A stretch of DNA of 64,000 nt from Albula goreensis. Taxonomy: Eukaryota > Chordata > Actinopteri > Albuliformes > Albulidae. A model generated the notes under the pieces. That model was not told the DNA's origin, made no database searches, and saw only the letters and a list, made by a program, of their open reading frames with translations. Position 1 is the first letter of the stretch. Every line of letters starts with the position of its first letter. Below, piece by piece: positions 61,916 to 64,000 of this stretch. A program made the translations under genes and the position numbers. The stretch covers positions 19,299,832-19,363,831 of the forward strand of contig CM040746.1 in NCBI GenBank assembly GCA_022829145.1, given 5' to 3'.

Positions 61916-63633
61916 GGCAGTGGCTAAGCACTGTAACACTTGCTGACTTGCTGAGTGAGTGACTCTCAAATGTGAGCAGTGCCATTTCATTTGGTCACTA
62001 CATGCCAAAAAGGGCAATAAGAGGTAGTAATGTGGAGCATTTGGCCTCATCAGCTCCATAATGTGTGGCGTTAATCTCTGATTTGATAAGCCTGTGATGT
62101 TACATTGTTTCCCTCATATAAGAAAATGTTGTATGTTACCTGTTGCAATGTGATCCCTGAGGCCTCACTCTCATTACTTTTATTAGTGTCTGCTAAGGTA
62201 GTAGCAGTTTCTCAACAACTGTGTTCTATTGTACTGAGTCTCATGTCATTATTACTGGTGAGTGGTAGTATCTGTGCATGTATTTGTTTCAGCCTTCTAA
62301 ACAGTGTTCAGCTCAGGGCTCAGTATATTGCACACTCCCTTTAGACTGACTAGGGTCCAGTGTTGGTGTAGAAACCTTTTTCCCCTCAAGCAACAGGCAG
62401 ACAATCAGGATTGTCAGACTGCATTCCACTCAAACAGGGTCAAAGTATTGTTTTTGTACCCTCAAAAATCTACCACTAAGAAATCTGATATAAATAGCAC
62501 TGGCAGCCCAATTAAGAGCTGAGACGATGCAGGTGTTCCTCATAGACCCCTGCCATTGCCATGGGGTACTAACAAGCACCCTCATTTTTCTGGTTGGTAG
62601 TCTCGCAGGCCCTGCCGTGGCTTTTGACTCTGCAGGAGAAGGCTCTCTCTTGGGACTCAGGCCCTCCCTGGGTTCCCCACAGCAAATGTGATAGCTACAG
62701 TGAGGGAGAGACCCCATTACTGAGGGCTCTCTTGAGATTTGGGTTCCTTTGTTTTGGTTGGTTGTTTGTTTGGTGTTTTGCGAATTGATTATATGGCATG
62801 CAACATGGTCTAGATGTCTGTACTTTGCATCAGAAGGCATGTATTGTGTATTGTTTCCCTGATACCTTAGTAAGGTCAAATTTTACAGTAATTGTAAACA
62901 CATGTGGACATGCTTAAGATTACACCCTGTTTGGAATGTAAACCTGACCATTTGGGACAAAAAACACATTTGAAAAATTTTGAGGGGTAAAGGGCATGTT
63001 AGCAGAAATCAATGGAGACTTTCCAGATAGTACACAGTGTAACTACTTCCTTTTCTCAGAAAATTTTAAAAAGATTCACATTGTTTTGCCCTCTCTCTTG
63101 TCTTCTCACAGAGCACTCTATCACAAAAACAGTGTCGCATTCCACAATTCAGGGTCTGCTTTTTTCTTCAGGGACAAAAAGAGGCACCCACTGCCTCCCC
63201 CCTTCCACCACCTCCCTGCCTCCCACCTCGATCGATCGCAGAGTAGCTGGAGGACATCATCTCAGCCATTTCAATTAGGCGGGAGGCAGGATGGTGCCCC
63301 CCGGAATCAGACGGCCGACTAAATTGTTGAAAGAAGGTGGGGGGGGGTTGGGGGAGACAGAACGGACACACCGAAGTAAATGTTTACCCATTCAGTCTTC
63401 TAAGTAATTGCCTCCGCCTTTGGGGCACGAAACTGTATGGAGCAAACATAATGCTGTAGTTTAGCACAGCAAGGCAAGGGCTGAGCCGAGGGAAAGAGTC
63501 AAAGTCACTTCCAAAGGTACTTGAACCAAATCTCGTCTGACTCCTCCGTCTTTCACTGGCATGTAATCAATTGATGAGAAGGCAATGCATGTAAATATTT
63601 GCCTTGTGGCTTACAAGATGCTGTCCTGTGATT

Positions 63634-63678
63634 GGGTTGGGTTGGTGGGTGGTGGCGGGGGGTTGGTGGGGTTGGGGT
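63634..63678 (+). other. potential G-quadruplex cluster
   Basis: At least six G runs of three or more (GGG, GGG, GGG, six G, GGGG, GGGG) are separated by TT or short TGGTG loops. Confidence 0.7.
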
Positions 63679-64000
63679 TGTGGTGCAGGCGGCAGAGTGA
63701 GATTTTGTTCTAATGTTTTTTTTAAGCCCTTCATTGTACATGGCACAGTGGGTATGAAATGAAATCTGAAATTCTGTTTGCAAGATTGACAGACGAACAG
63801 CCAAGCTGAAGAACACTGCTTTCCCTCCCATGGTCGGCAGAATGTGCCATTTTCTTCCTGGACAGCTACTCTTTCTTTCTGCTCTCTCAATTTTGACTAT
63901 GTTTTGTCAATTCTTTAATGCAAAGCCAGAAGTGGTTTGTTTCTTTCTCCAGGATGTGGTTTTGAAGGGAACAAGGGAGAGAAAGAGAAAGAGGGTGAGG

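Larger units (their letters stand above)
58996..64000. other. gene-poor region to window end
   Basis: No coding exon recognised with confidence. A weak exon-like segment lies at about 59511-59617 (see findings). The pyrimidine/purine-biased stretches at 63180-63230 and 63970-64000 are low-complexity. Confidence 0.45.

Noticed and set aside
20750..64000. Assigning the plus-strand transcript to a named neighbour such as ndst1, synpo or another gene known near RBM22 in mammals
   Set aside because: No coding exon supports any name; synteny recalled from mammals does not decide it for this genome.

Overview
This window is vertebrate nuclear DNA, most likely from a ray-finned fish. One gene is fully supported. 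It is rbm22, which encodes the spliceosomal protein RBM22 (Cwc2/Ecm2 family). It lies on the minus strand in 11 coding exons between 12221 (start codon) and 1590 (stop). All ten introns are GT-AG. The joined reading frame is 1281 nt and encodes 426 residues, close to the roughly 420 residues I recall for mammalian RBM22. The spliced gene, the CpG-rich promoters, the dinucleotide microsatellites, and fish-like SINE and LINE 3' tails all indicate a vertebrate. The fish assignment is an inference from repeat style and protein sequence, not a search result.

Layout. Positions 1-1589 are the 3' UTR and downstream flank of rbm22. Positions 1590-12221 are rbm22. Its introns carry an inverted-repeat MITE-like element, an old interspersed repeat and a three-copy tandem repeat of about 61 bp. 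Intron 9 begins inside a (GT)n microsatellite. Positions 12222-12420 are the rbm22 promoter, with an E-box and a CCAAT box. Positions 12421-20750 are intergenic and hold a long (TG)n(AT)n compound microsatellite, a LINE 3' tail, a (GA)n tract and a SINE remnant. Positions 20750-22260 are a second CpG-enriched segment that looks like an unidentified plus-strand promoter or 5' UTR, with two good splice donors and two CTCF-like motifs nearby.

From about 22260 to 64000 I find no recognisable protein-coding exon. The stretch looks like a long first intron or a regulatory gene desert. It contains degraded SINE/LINE fragments, microsatellites, G-rich runs and several unusually complex non-repetitive blocks that could be conserved non-coding elements. 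Two weak exon candidates (49136 and about 59510, plus strand) are reported as findings rather than genes.

The window shows no operon, CRISPR, phage or other prokaryotic system. I see no convincing evidence of a previously undescribed system. The most checkable oddities are the microsatellite fused to a constitutive splice donor in rbm22 and the unidentified promoter at 20.8 kb.
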